Below, piece after piece: positions 36,071-55,157 of a stretch of DNA of 64,000 nucleotides. Under the pieces are notes generated by a model, which was given only the letters and a program-made list of their open reading frames with translations, was not told where the DNA came from and did no database searches. This stretch comes from Daphnia pulex (Eukaryota; Arthropoda; Branchiopoda; Diplostraca; Daphniidae). Position 1 is the stretch's first letter. Every line of letters starts with the position of its first letter. Made by a program: the position numbers and the translations under genes. Location: NCBI RefSeq assembly GCF_021134715.1, contig NC_060025.1:1736001-1800000 (forward strand), given 5' to 3'.

Positions 36071-37553
36071 TCCATCCATGATTCCTTTCTTTCCGTACAG
36101 TCAAACGTGGTAATCGTGGAGGAATCTTTTGGCTCCGTCAGTAGGTGGCTAAAATCAAGTTGTCCCACAGCCGCCAGATGACGCGAGTCTCTTTGAGAGG
36201 AAGACGAAATTTTCGCCATTTTGTTCCCAAACGCCAAGTGGAAAGGTATTCCAAATTCGTTACGGAATTGCGTTGTCAATCTACATTTTCTGATTTTCAG
36301 CATTGAAATTGAATGGTAAATTCTAGTTTGGATTTCTCAAATGTAATTAATCCTAGACGTTGCTGTGTGAATTTACAGTCAATCTAGCATATGATTTCCA
36401 CTTATAATCGATCACGTGGACTGAAACTGCTTTAGTGCTTTCCATTTTGCCGAAATGTCGTCCGTTGTTAGCTGTACCTGTTCGGATGTAGTCTCATCTC
36501 AGGCAGAAACACTGCAGAGGTAGTAGAGTAATTTTGTTGATCAATTTCCCTGCAATGATGCTATAGATTTTATCAGTTGGTGTTCAGGTTGGAGATCCCG
36601 TTGCTTAACTGTTGCAGAATGTGAGCAATCAACAAATTCTGAGCTCCATGGCTGGCATCGTGGCCACAGTGGTTTTGTTGCAGCCAGCTGGTGAAAGGCG
36701 TGATCAAGTCAAGTTGAGCTGCTGCTGCTGCTGCATGCAGTTTATCGAGCTGGTGTTATCCTGAAGTGTCATTGCAGGAACTTTTTGAAATGGTAAGTTG
36801 ATTGAATTTATTGGTTGTAACTTGGGAAGTCTTGCGTCTTTTTTAAAAAGTAAACTCTGATCTGATGTAGACAATAAGTGGTGCTATTTCTTGCTTCCAA
36901 ATAATAGTTTCTGTGAAAGATATCAGAGAGCAATCAGCTTCCTTTGAGTTAACAACTTTCTTCTGATCAAACTAAACAAAAATTTCCGCTCTGTATTACC
37001 AACTCTTTCTAACACTTAAGAATTAGATGTACAGAATTCTCTTTTCATAGGATTTAATCTTCATTTAAAATTTCATTTGCCAATGGAATCTTGGAAAAAT
37101 GTCTTTACACAATATCTTTTGCATCTTAAGTTTGATCATGGAAAATAATATTCCTTTTTCCCCATAGGACTTGGTGATACTTAAACTATGCCTGTGCTGT
37201 TCAATGTACCGTGGTTTTGCAGCCTGCTTCCAGTTGAGAGATGTTATTATGCAGCTGATACCGGATTGAAGAAAAAGAACTGAAGTAGCTGTGCTGGTGT
37301 TCTCCTGAAATTGCTGTGCCACAGGAGTTGCAGATAGTGTTTGGTTCCTCATAGAAGTTTATTTAAAGAGTCTGGAGATGATCAGCCACTTCTGCCTATA
37401 ACTTATGTAAAACTTCAAAGTTGTAAGAAATATACAAGTCAAGTGCTAAACATGATTTTATTATTAGTTATAAGACACAGCAAACAAACAACTTTAAAAG
37501 GAATTGCTTTATTGTCCCACCTCCACCCACAATTCCACCACATTTTACAGTCA
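36071..37553. other. Intergenic, no gene recognised
   Basis: Contains a short GCT repeat near 36717-36734. Some sites look like splice signals, but no coding exon with a recognisable product was found. Confidence 0.5.
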
Positions 37554-37575
37554 CATACATACATACATACATACA
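37554..37575. repeat. (CATA)n microsatellite
   Basis: Five to six perfect CATA units directly upstream of the TTAA-flanked element. Confidence 0.8.
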
Positions 37576-37585
37576 CTTAAGTTAA

Positions 37586-37911
37586 CCCGTTGGCTGCCAC
37601 GCCATACAACCCGTAAGTTGTTCTCTACTTTCTACGCGCCATGTCTGAAGGATCCATGACCAAGGTGGGACTTGCCATTGCTGACAAGTCCGGGCTGACA
37701 CGGTGACAGGAGAAGATGGAATGCACAACCTCTAGAATCCATCACCGTATCGACAAGGGGGAAGTCCCTATGGTGCATTGCCTAACAGGCGCCTTTCGGC
37801 GAATCTGGGGCTGGTGCGACTGTCCGACCCCGCGGCATGAAAACCACGAGACCGAACAGCGCGGCCCGTGCTAAGGAGCTAGGGGAGAACAAAGGCGTGG
37901 CAGGCAACGGG
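37586..37911. mobile_element. piggyBac-type miniature element (MITE)
   Basis: A 326-bp element flanked on both sides by TTAA (37582-37585 and 37912-37915). Its terminal inverted repeats are 18 bp with one mismatch (CCCGTTGGCTGCCACGCC at the left; the right end reads GGCGTGGCAGGCAACGGG). TTAA target sites and CCC...GGG ends define piggyBac-type transposons. The interior is GC-rich compared with its surroundings and has no transposase frame, so it would have moved with enzyme supplied in trans. In Daphnia the piggyBac-family element Pokey and its miniature derivatives are known; whether this is one of them needs comparison of the ends. Confidence 0.85.
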
Positions 37912-37915
37912 TTAA

Positions 37916-38205
37916 CTAACACAAACAACAACACAAATATTACCAACAACAAATGATGATCCGCGCTGACATTTTGGAGATAACGGAGATGTTTTGCTGT
38001 CCATCTTCTCGACGTCTCCTCTCCTCTGCATTACCTGAAGAAAGACAAAACAATTATTATTAAGTGAAATGCCAATAAAAGTTACATAATACAGATAGAA
38101 ACAGAAACAGTCAGGTTTCAGTAGTCAGGTTTTTTAGCTCAAAGATTTAAAGATGCAATTTTCTAAACTTAAAATAAAGCTTGCAATGTTGAGAACTGTA
38201 AACAG
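37916..38205. other. Intergenic, no gene recognised
   Basis: AT-rich spacer between two miniature elements. A CAACAA-rich tract lies at about 37920-37950. Confidence 0.5.
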
Positions 38206-38593
38206 AACAAAGCTCACTTGCTAGTTTTTTGAAAATTTTCCGGAAGTATACCGGAAGTAACCACAGCGCCTCAACCATTGAGCTGTCGTAAAATTAAACC
38301 ACATATTCGTGATCTCCATGAAATTTGGGGTCGATTAGGTGTGATTTAAACGAAATCGAAAATTTGGCCAAAATCGAGAATTTTCCTGAACTATAGTTCA
38401 GGAAAATTTTCAAAACCGGAAGTACGAAAACGTACAAAAAAAAACATGAACTTTACCACAAATTTGACGAGGATCACGAATTTGTGGTTCTTTTGTTCCT
38501 CAAATGAATATTTACTGAACTACTGACTGAAATCAGAAAACCGGAAGTAGAAAAAAAAACACAATATTAAAAATCTAACAAGTGAGCTTTGTT
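38206..38593. mobile_element. Non-autonomous element with ~20-bp inverted termini
   Basis: About 388 bp bounded by inverted repeats: AACAAAGCTCACTTGCTAG at the left, and CTAACAAGTGAGCTTTGTT at the right (one mismatch). Inside are a 28-bp perfect palindrome and four CCGGAAGT motifs. No reading frame. Target-site duplication is not clear, so the superfamily is left open. Confidence 0.6.
38380..38407. repeat. 28-bp perfect palindrome
   Basis: Arms ATTTTCCTGAACTA and its exact reverse complement with no spacer, in the middle of the inverted-repeat element. Confidence 0.85.
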
Positions 38594-40167
38594 GGGGGAA
38601 TAGTTATCGTCAGTTTTCACTAAAAAATTTCCACACAACAGCTGCCGATACATGTTTAAAGAGATTTTAAAGTAACTGAAACTGACTGTTTTAACAGCTG
38701 ACAATTATCGAAAAGCCATCTAGCGTTAGAAAAAAAAAACGTCTAAGAAACAATACGTTTGCGCGCAAGTAGGGCCTGATTTCGGAATTATTACAGACAC
38801 AAGTAAGTTTACTATTAGAATAGATAATCTACGGAAATAAGTAAATTGTCGGGTACCTGGCCATAATCCCGTGGTGAGTGACTGCAGGTGTAACAGCGGC
38901 ACGGAAGCGACCACTGAAGTGTTTAGTGAAGTAAGACAAGTTGTCTTTTTGTGTACGAAGGATGAAGCAGAAGCTGGATGAGCTTACGTCGGGAAGATAA
39001 GGATGGAGCAGAACGTTGGTCATGGACAAAAGCCAGCGTTGGCTCAAGAATATCCGTGCCAGGACCACAAAGAAACTGCGTGCTCTGTAAAAAAAAAATG
39101 TTTTACATTAATGAAGATATAAAAATAAATAAATCATATCAATCTTTACCTGTTCTAAGAAGCACACTGGAAAGTTCATGATGACAAAACCGTAAAAATG
39201 GAATTCACAGCAACCAACAGCATTACTCCACATGTTGAGATAAATTTCCTGATGCTAAAGAAAGTGTCATGAAGTATTGCAGTAGCGTGGTGATAGGTGG
39301 TGTCACTTCACACTCTTCATGTCACTGAAACTCTAAGGGAAATGGGACAAGGAAATTCTCTACGTTATTTACAAATTTACACAAATTTACCTATAAGAAA
39401 TAAAACTCTACCTATCTCTTAGCTGGGTTGCCTTCTAAACCAAAGTAAAAACAGCCATAACAACAAACATGCTGTTGCAAGGTACACCACCAAAATTGCG
39501 AGATTCAGAAAAGATCCTATGGTTCATAAGCAAGAATACCTATGTTATATGAAAATCTGAATTGTAATGCTCTGGTAGCAGTGATGGGGAAATACCTTAT
39601 CTCGGCACATTTATATTCCACTATATGTGCTCTTCAAACATGAGTTTTAGGCTTTTGACAGCATGAGGATCTAATGGATGGAAATTGACTGAGCACTAAG
39701 TCAACTTGTTGGAACTGACAGTATGCATCTAGAATTTGAAGAAATAAGTTGGTACAGTATAAAAATAAGAAAACTAGGTAAAGATAAACCTACATATTAA
39801 GATACGAAGTTAAATTGGTATTTGAAATCACAGGAATAAGTATAAATTAGCAACAATTTGTTTCGCTCATTTCGCCTCGTTTCACCATGAAAGAACAACA
39901 TCGGCGACCCTGGCGACATCTAGTAATGAGTTTTGGAACTTAAGTTGGTTGCACAGTCAGTCACAGACAGACTTGTTCCACTGATTTGAATCAATTTTTA
40001 AACGGTATTATTTTACATCGCTTAATATGCAAAAATATTAAAGTTACAGTACAAACGAACATAATTAATAACAAACAAAACAAACAATAAATCTAATTGC
40101 GTTTGAAAAATCTCCAAAAACCTGAAATAAACGTGCAGACTGCAGAATCAAAGTACAAATAGTAGTA
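38594..40167. other. Intergenic, possible minus-strand untranslated transcript
   Basis: On the minus strand several donor-like sites occur (near 39147 and 38857), and the frame 38829-39068 could be an exon. It has no recognisable domain and I could not build a gene model. Confidence 0.35.
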
Positions 40168-40169
40168 TA

Positions 40170-40438
40170 TGGGGCTCTTCGGGATCTGTTTTATTTAGCC
40201 GATTTATCTGGCAACGCAGCATGGCGCCAGTCTTTTTTGAGGGAAGAACGGGGAGAAGAGGGAGAATGGGACGAATGGGGGAGAAGAGGAAACGTGGGTC
40301 CCCTTTTTTTTCGTACGCCCTCCTCCCTCCCACTCGTCCCATTCTCCCTCTTCTCCCCGTTCTTCCCTCAAAAAAGACTGGCGCCATGCTGCGTTGCCAG
40401 ATAAATCGGCTAAATAAAACAGATCCCGAAGAGCCCCA
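40170..40438. mobile_element. Long-hairpin (foldback) miniature element
   Basis: 269 bp made of two arms of about 110 bp that are reverse complements with about one mismatch, around a ~40-bp centre. Ends are TGGGGCTC...GAGCCCCA. Flanking TA on both sides (40168-40169, 40439-40440) suggests a Tc1/mariner-type TA duplication; an 8-bp TAGTAGTA flank match is an alternative. The near-perfect arms imply a recent insertion or strong homogenisation. Transcribed RNA would fold into a long double strand. Confidence 0.85.
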
Positions 40439-40703
40439 TAGTAGTAGTACAAAAGATCAAAGGCTTCTTCGCACTTCGCAGCTAACAGGATCGTTAGAAA
40501 ATCTAGTTAAAATAACTTGACTTTTTATGAGGTCCGTTTAACTGTATTTTTATTCCTGTTAATCATTTTTTAAATCAAGTAAAAAGTACTAGTTCCTTTA
40601 ATATAAGGAAAGTAAATCAATTTCCCCTTTTTCTAGTCTAGATATAATTATATTTCTGCTTTCCTTCAGTGTGCATTCATTGTTAGATGGCATATCTGAT
40701 TTC

Positions 40704-41978
40704 TCAAAGAACAAGGCTGGCAAGTGTTGTGGGTGGGTTCAGCAATGAGTCAACTAAATAATAAATATGTTAATTAGTAAGTAGGTTAGTTTTTACTGGG
40801 AGGTTAGTACTGGAAAATAATCCGTGTATGCAATACTATTATAAACATACCGTAATGTTGAAGAACAGTGTTGATAAGGTTCGTAATAGGTCCTTCTAGG
40901 AGTTCCTTGAAGAACGGTGCCAAGAGATTGAGAGTAAAATCGACAATCTGCAGTAGTTTACAAATATGAGTGTCGGAAACCATTTATAAATTATGTTTTA
41001 TAGTCTTTTTTTACGATTTCAGCAAGCCAGTTGAATATTCCCAGACCAGTAATTTCCGTACTGATGTGACCCATTTGCTTCAAATCAAACACGTCAACGA
41101 CAACGATTCCGGAAAGAATATCGATCGTGGACTGTGTGAAAATAATCAGTTCAAAATTTTTGTAAAATATTTATTTTAGGAAAGCAAAAACATACGTGGA
41201 AGTAGAAGTTGATGTAGTCCGCAGTTCCAACCATTGAGGCGGTCGGTCCGATATCCAAGAAAAGAATGCTAATTGCATAACCAAAAGCAGCCTATGATAT
41301 TTTGTAAAACTTGTTAATTTTCCTTTTTTTTATGAGCGGGTAATAATTTCAAACTAACGTTGTTGATGCCGCAATCAGATTCAAAGAAAATGACAGTGTC
41401 AGTGTTGCTAAGAGTAGCGTCCCCAACACGGTGAATTGTTTCCATACCAGTAGCTAAACCATCGTGCAAATATACACCTCCGGTAACTCCAGGATATTCG
41501 TCCCATCTTATCAAGACACGTGAGATATTATTATTTGCAAAGCAATAAGTTATTCATAAATCAACACATACGTAAAGCTAAAGTCACCATCCGGAAGCGC
41601 AATGCGATCGTATCCTTGGATGACGATTTGTTCGCGAACTAAAGCCAACACCTGAGTTAAAAAAAAATGGATATTATTTTACACAATGAGATAACTTTGA
41701 TTAACAAGAAATTTTTAAAATAATACTTCGTCCATGTAATCGTTGGCATTTCCCAATTCTCCACTACGAACTCGAGCCAAGAGTTTTCCTGTGGCCGGAA
41801 ATTTAAGACTGAGAACAGGAGTATCTTGTTTAGAATCGGGTCGTCGAATACTAGCTCCTATGAAAATATAACAAATAGTTTAAATTGCATGCATAGGAAT
41901 TCGTTTCAATATCAATAAAAACATACCGTGCGAATGTACGACGAGGCAAAGCAATGCGAGAACATATACTACTTTCAT
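40704..41978 (-). CDS. Group 7 allergen-like (BPI/TULIP fold) secreted protein, copy A
   Basis: Eight exons on the minus strand (41978-41927, 41857-41727, 41651-41572, 41506-41359, 41291-41196, 41131-41015, 40947-40851, 40753-40704) give 256 residues with consistent phases. A signal peptide (MKVVYVLALLCLVVHSHG) is followed by an alpha/beta region with LVREQIVIQGYDRI, LPDGDFSF, LHDGLATGMETIHRVGDATL and a late amphipathic helix region (GLGIFNWLAEI, NLLAPFFKELLEGPI). The order, with RVGDA and a C-terminal helix ending in a proline-flanked amphipathic segment, resembles mite group 7 allergens and the wider BPI-like/takeout lipid-binding fold. Likely an extracellular carrier of a hydrophobic ligand; ligand unknown. 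Next to a tandem paralogue at 42393-43672 in the same orientation. Confidence 0.7.
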
Positions 41979-42392
41979 GGTGTAGGAAGAAAATCTCACT
42001 TTCTTGATGAAAGAAGACCAAGGCAATAACTACAAGAAACTGTTCAAAAACTGCGTACCAACAATAAATAGTCCATCAGCTAATCATGTCTATCAATCGA
42101 ATCGAAAACGTACCAAACGGCCGGTTAGTGATAATAATGCAATAGACTGTTTTCGTAAGATTAAAATCGTGACGACAAACTAGACCAATATTTTTAAAAA
42201 GTATGCAGTGACGTTAAAGAGAAAACAAATAAGACTACACTACTATTGTAATTGAAATCCATATCGGGTGTTTGTGAATACAAATTTCGATTTCCCTGTA
42301 TTTATTCACTACATACTAGCTAGGGAATGTTTCTTTTTTTTGTCTGGCTGTATTTCTTTAGCTTATCCACCGTAAATTGCGCTGGCAGTTTC
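41979..42392. other. Spacer between lipid-binding paralogues (promoter of copy A)
   Basis: Contains the 5' flank of copy A. On the minus strand a GATTGATAGAC block near 42090-42100 also occurs upstream of copy B (CATTGATAGACC near 43780), pointing to a shared promoter element. A TATTTA sits near 42067. Confidence 0.45.
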
Positions 42393-43672
42393 TTAAATAA
42401 GGCTGGCGATTGTCGTTGGTGGGTTTCTTAGCGAGTCGACTAAAAAGGAAAAATTGTTGTGAACATTGATTAGAGGCGGTAATAAAGTCATTCCTATCGA
42501 ACTTGGACCTACTGTAAGCTTGAAGTACAACGTTGATAAGGTTCGTAAGAGGACCTTCTATGAGCTCCTTGAAAAAGGGCTTCAGTAGGTTAAGGGCAAA
42601 ATCGACAATCTATAAAGGCATTCAAAAATTATCAAACCAAATTGAGAATGCAGAACATGTTAAAGCTTCTCTTTTACGATTTCGGCGAGCCAATTAAAAA
42701 TTCCCAAGCCTTGTATATCTGTGCTGATATGACCAATTTTCTTTAAATCAAAAACGTCGACAACAACAATTCCGGAGAGAATATCGATAGTAGACTGTAG
42801 AAATGAAAAGATGGTTAGTTAATTAGTTACTATGTGAATTGTTATTTAACGTAGAGAAAAGCAAACATGGAAGTAGAAGTTGATGTAATCGGCAGTTCCG
42901 GTCATCGAAGCGGTTGGTCCGATATCCATAAAAAGAATGCTAATGGCATAACCAAAAGCTCCCTATAAAGTTTTGCAAAACCGTTAATTTTTATTTCTGT
43001 TACGAGCGGGAAATAAATGAAACCTACATTGTTGATGCCGCAATCAGATTCAAAGAAAATGACAGTGTCAGTGTTGCTAAGAGTAGCGTCCCCAACACGG
43101 TGAATTGTTTCCAAACCAGTAGCCAAGCCATCGTGCAAAAAGACACCGCCATTTACGCCGGGGTAAGCATCCCATCTATTTAGGAAATTTCAGAAAATTC
43201 ATATTTACTAAAAATAAAGTTGATTGTCAATTTTTCCCGTCATACGTAAAGCTAAAATCGCCATCTGGAAGCTGAATACGGTCGTATCCTAGCAGGACTA
43301 TCTGCTCGCGAACTAAAGCCAAAACCTAAAATATAAAATGTTTTTAAAAAGACAAAATTCAGTAAATCAAAGAACGAAATTGAATTATATTACAAATACC
43401 TCGTCCATGTATTCATTGGCATTTCCTGCTTCCCCACTTCGAGCACGATTCATCAAATGTTCAGAGGCCGGAAAGGAAAGACGAAGAAGCGGCTCGCCTT
43501 TTCCAGAAACGGGGCGTCGAATTCCAGCACCTACCAAAAGTAATGACAAAATTAAAAATTATGGTCGTTAGAAATTTAGAATCAACCCAATCAAGGAACG
43601 AGTAACAAATATGAGCAAACCATTGGAAAGGGTAAAAAGGCAGAGCAAAGCGAAAATGCCAACCACTTTCAT
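42393..43672 (-). CDS. Group 7 allergen-like (BPI/TULIP fold) secreted protein, copy B
   Basis: Eight minus-strand exons parallel to copy A (43672-43621, 43530-43400, 43325-43246, 43175-43028, 42962-42867, about 42794-42679, 42609-42513, 42439-42393), predicted about 255 residues. Signal peptide MKVVGIFALLCLFTLSNG. It shares REQIVLLGYDRIQLPDGDF, LHDGLATGLETIHRVGDATL, ESDCGINN and GLGIFNWLAEI with copy A. Exon 4 is almost identical in DNA to copy A, while exons 2 and 8 differ more. I could not confirm the length of exon 6 to the base (I count one fewer base than in copy A), so its frame deserves a direct check. TATA box at 43759-43764. Function inferred as for copy A. Confidence 0.68.
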
Positions 43673-43758
43673 GACGAACGAACACAATTTCAGTTTAAAG
43701 TTAAAGAAAGAAACCGTGTCCTTTTGAGAAACAGAAAATGCAAACTGCACACGACCAA

Positions 43759-43764
43759 TTTATA
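43759..43764 (-). promoter_or_regulatory. TATA box of lipid-binding protein copy B
   Basis: TATAAA on the minus strand 87 bp before the ATG, followed about 12 bp later by a CAGT-containing initiator-like sequence. Confidence 0.55.
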
Positions 43765-44608
43765 CAAAAATTATTGGTCTATCAATGATTGGGCAATCGA
43801 TCACTTCTTGATTAGAAAGTGATATAAATGGGTTTTTCAAAGATTATGATTGTGACATCGAACTTGATTTGACTAATCTGATAATCCGTATTGCGTGCTA
43901 AAATCAAAGGGCAAACAAAATTACCCAATGATTATATTTTTGTACACCTTCGAAGGACGAACTTATACAAAAAAAAACATTCTATTGAAAATGAATTACG
44001 AAATTCTAATTCACCAATTGCTTAGTTGATTTTTAGAAACCCGGAAATTGCTTGTTTCCGGGTTTATGGTTCAAGTAAGCAATTTGTATCCAGGCAGAAA
44101 AAATCTACACTATGCTGAACATCATTATCTGAACCATGAATATCGCTTTCAAAATATAGACTTCTGTTGACATAAGTTAATCAAGGTAAACAGAGTTCTG
44201 ATAATACATCCAAACAAATTCGAGACAAACTCTAAACTTTGAGATGATTACACAACACCCAAGACCCAACAGCGTTACCAGACACAAAATAAGGGTTTTT
44301 TAGTTAGTTATCAGGATAGTAATTCAAACGATAAAAAATAGTAGCCCCATCTTGTACAAATAATTATTTACTTGACGCATGACCATGATAATCAAACGAA
44401 ATTTTGAATCGCGTTACAAGATTTGAATGAAGTAGTTCACGCCATCTACAGGACAATAATTCTACTTTTTCGTTTACCGGCATTAACGCGTTGCATTCGT
44501 TTTATGTGTCTGCTATCCTTTCCGTAACTCTGCATTCGAGTTTCCTTAATTCTTAAACAATAAGAAAAGCTGTCAATTTTGGCTCTTGGGGTAAATATCT
44601 TTTCAAAA
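43765..44608. other. Intergenic between lipid-binding gene B and USP39
   Basis: Divergent promoters likely lie here. A short inverted repeat (AACCCGGAAA and TTTCCGGGTT arms) is at about 44039-44066. No gene recognised; the minus-strand frame 44446-44742 overlaps the first USP39 exon and is a shadow. Confidence 0.5.
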
Positions 44609-46614
44609 ATGGGGACGGAAAAGAGTGATATAAAGCGCAAACATGAAGATTTCGATGATGAAGACGAACCCGTCGTGAAAACAAGTATTGTTGTCACTAT
44701 CCACAAAACCAAATAATAAATATAGTGCAATCCGTGTAACAACTTTTACTGATAAAAATTCTAGGAGAACCAATTGCCAAATCTCGTTTGTGTCCTTATT
44801 TGGACACAATAAACAGGACAGTTTTGGATTTTGATTTTGAAAAACTCTGTTCAGTCTCGCTCACAAGGATTAATGTCTATGCATGTTTGGTGTGTGGGAA
44901 ATACTTTCAAGGTAAATTTGAAGTTAAACAGCAATATTCACATATTTTAAATTGTTTCAAATGAATTCTAGGAAGAGGCCCCAGCACACATGCATATCTT
45001 CACAGTGTGGGAGAGGGACATCATGTTTTTTTGAACCTTCACACCCTAAGATTCTATTGTCTGCCAGACAACTATGAAATCATTGATTCATCACTCGATG
45101 ATATCAAATATGTCTTGAATCCAACATTCAAAAAAGCAAATATTGCAGTGTTGGATGTCATTGATAAAGTATCTAGGTCTTGTGATGGTACTCTTTACCG
45201 TCCTGGAGTAGTTGGACTCAATAACATCAAAGCTAATGATTACTGCAATGTAGTCCTACAGGTAATGAAGTAGTAAACTATAAATTAAAATAATAAACTT
45301 TACTTACTTTTGTATTAGGCTTTATCTCATGTTGTTCCACTACGCGATTACTTTCTCAGGGAAGAGAACTACATTGGTATCAAGCGTCCTCCTGGAGACA
45401 ATAACGTCATCTTAGTTCAGCGTTTTGGTGAATTGATTCGTAAGCTTTGGAATCCACGCAACTTTAAGGCTCACGTTTCCCCCCACGAGATGCTCCAGGC
45501 TGTCGTTCTGTGCAGTAAAAAGAAATTCCAAATTACAAGCCAGGGTAATATTAAATTATGAGAATTGTTATTAAAATTTTACCTTGCTAATTCTTCATTT
45601 TCCATATTTCAGGTGATCCAGTGGAATTTCTTTCGTGGTTTTTAAACGCGTTGCATCTGGCATTAAACGGTACCAAGAAGCCAACTTCTTCAATCATCTA
45701 CAAATCTTTTTTGGGAGCAATGAAAATTCATTCTCAGCGAATCCCACCCATCGATGCCACTGATACAGAAAAGGATGCACTGATGTTGACTGCCGAATAC
45801 GTCGAAACATTTGTCGATTCGCCTTTCCTTTTTCTGGCAGCCGACTTGCCTCCCCCTCCTCTGTTCAAAGATGAATTTCGCGAAAACATCATTCCACAGG
45901 TTTGCCAAAATCAATTAGCTTGTAGCATTAATTAAAAGCTAGATCGAGTCTTTTGTTGATTTTTCAGGTATCTCTGTTTGCATTGCTGTCTCAATTCAAT
46001 GGAGTCCAGCAAAAGGAATACAAGACCTACAAGGAAAATTTTTTGAAGAGATTCGAATTGACAAAACTGCCACGTTACATTATTCTCAACATCAAGAGAT
46101 TCACGAAGAACACGTTTTTCATAGAAAAGAATCCCACCATCATAAACTTCCCCATCAGGTAAATAAAATTACCACACCATTTTTTGTTGACTGTTACAAA
46201 ATTGAGATGTGCTTTTAGGGGTGTGGATTTTGGCGATATTCTAGGTGCAGATGTTCGCGCCAAACACGGATGTACCACATACGATCTGTTAGCCAATATT
46301 GTACATGATGGAGAACCAACCAAGGGAACTTATCGTGTTCACATACTTCATAAGGTAAATTCGTTTTATTGTTGACCAATAATCACAATAAACTTCACGA
46401 GTCAATTGCTTCTATTAGGCGACAGGAAAATGGTTTGAAATGCAAGATCTGCACGTGACAGAAATTCTTCCGCAGATGATCACTCTCACAGAAGCTTACA
46501 TTCAGGTAGAAAAAAAAATACAATAAAACGTTATTATGTCCCATTTAAAATGTTCAAACATTTTAGATATGGGAACAATCTACGGAAAGAAGCGACGTTG
46601 AAATGTCCAACTGA
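44609..46614 (+). CDS. USP39: USP39 / Sad1p homologue, U4/U6.U5 tri-snRNP protein
   Basis: Nine exons (44609-44684, 44765-44911, 44972-45261, 45319-45544, 45613-45899, 45968-46158, 46219-46354, 46419-46505, 46567-46614) encode 495 residues. A short acidic/basic N-terminus leads into a ZnF-UBP domain (RLCPYLDTINRTVLDFDFE, YACLVCGKYFQG, HAYLHSVGEGHHV) and then a USP-fold domain. The catalytic cysteine box reads GLNNIKANDYCNVVLQ, with Asp where active peptidases have the cysteine of NTCYMN. The usual His box is DLHVTEILPQMI, without the catalytic histidine. This is characteristic of USP39, a catalytically dead family member needed for spliceosome tri-snRNP function in the nucleus. Somewhat shorter than the human protein because the RS-like N-terminus is reduced. 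AATAAA at 46647. Confidence 0.96.
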
Positions 46615-47544
46615 AATTTCTGTCAAAAGTGTAAAACCCGAGTTGAAATAAATATTCAAATTCGTACTAAAGCATTAATGTGAGACTTCTTATTGGATTG
46701 AATAAAATTAACACACCACGTCGCGAGGAAAACGAACCATGTTTGATTACACAAGATGCAATAATACACAACTTATTTCGTTTTTTTTTGTTTCATTTAT
46801 CTTGCTCCAAACGATGTTGTGTGGCAAAACAGGGAAAAAGGAGTGATTTGTTTAATTAAGAGAGAAGAAGTGGGTTTGAGAATGCAGAGCAAAATAAAGA
46901 AATCTTGAAACAAACACGTAAGAGACAACCCCCAAAGAGGACAGAAGGGATGAAAAAATAAAGGGTCGTAGTGAAAAATTAGATTCACACCGCGCAATCA
47001 AATTGTCCTTCATGAATTCCGCTCGTTTGCTACTCTTTTTCCCTTACATACACTCGCACAAAGTTTCTTCAAAAATCAGACCAGCATTCGATCGAATTCA
47101 AATAGCTTATTTTTTTGCGGTGAGCAGCGGTGGGGTGATTTTTATTTTATGCTACAAAAAATTGGAAAACGGCCAAAAGTTGGAAGGACGAAAAAAAATT
47201 AGGAGAAACAATTGGTGGGCCTTTTTTTTTAGCTTTGTCGCGAATAAACGAGGTGTGTGTGCGGGAACAAGAAAAAAGTGATCAGTCGGGGAAAAAGTAC
47301 AAAGGATCAAAGAAGGAAAAAGGGGAGTTTAGGGCGGCAGCTGCAGGGCTAGCAGAAGACGACAAATGTCCGGTACAAAAGGACAAGTTATCTTCTTACG
47401 CTCTTTAATTTTTTCCCCGTGCGTCAGCTTTGCAAAAAGAAAGTCTGTGTGAAATCTTCCACTCAGGAAACCGAGTCCTTCAAACGAAAAACTTGCACAG
47501 CACTTTTTTTTAAGTTTTTTTTTTCTTTTACTATCTCCTCAAAT
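46615..47544. other. Convergent 3' UTRs of USP39 and PRRC2
   Basis: USP39 has an AATAAA at 46647-46652. The rest, on the minus strand, is probably the PRRC2 3' UTR. No further coding sequence seen; the frame at 46797-46997 (minus) has no features. Confidence 0.5.

Positions 47545-55157
<7,613 letters not shown>

Noticed and set aside
38829-39068. 79-codon minus-strand frame that could be an exon
   Set aside because: Donor-like sites are nearby, but no gene model could be built and no family was recognised.
40148-40520. Open frames on both strands in the hairpin element
   Set aside because: Both read the same inverted-repeat arms; the near-identical peptides are a result of the palindrome.
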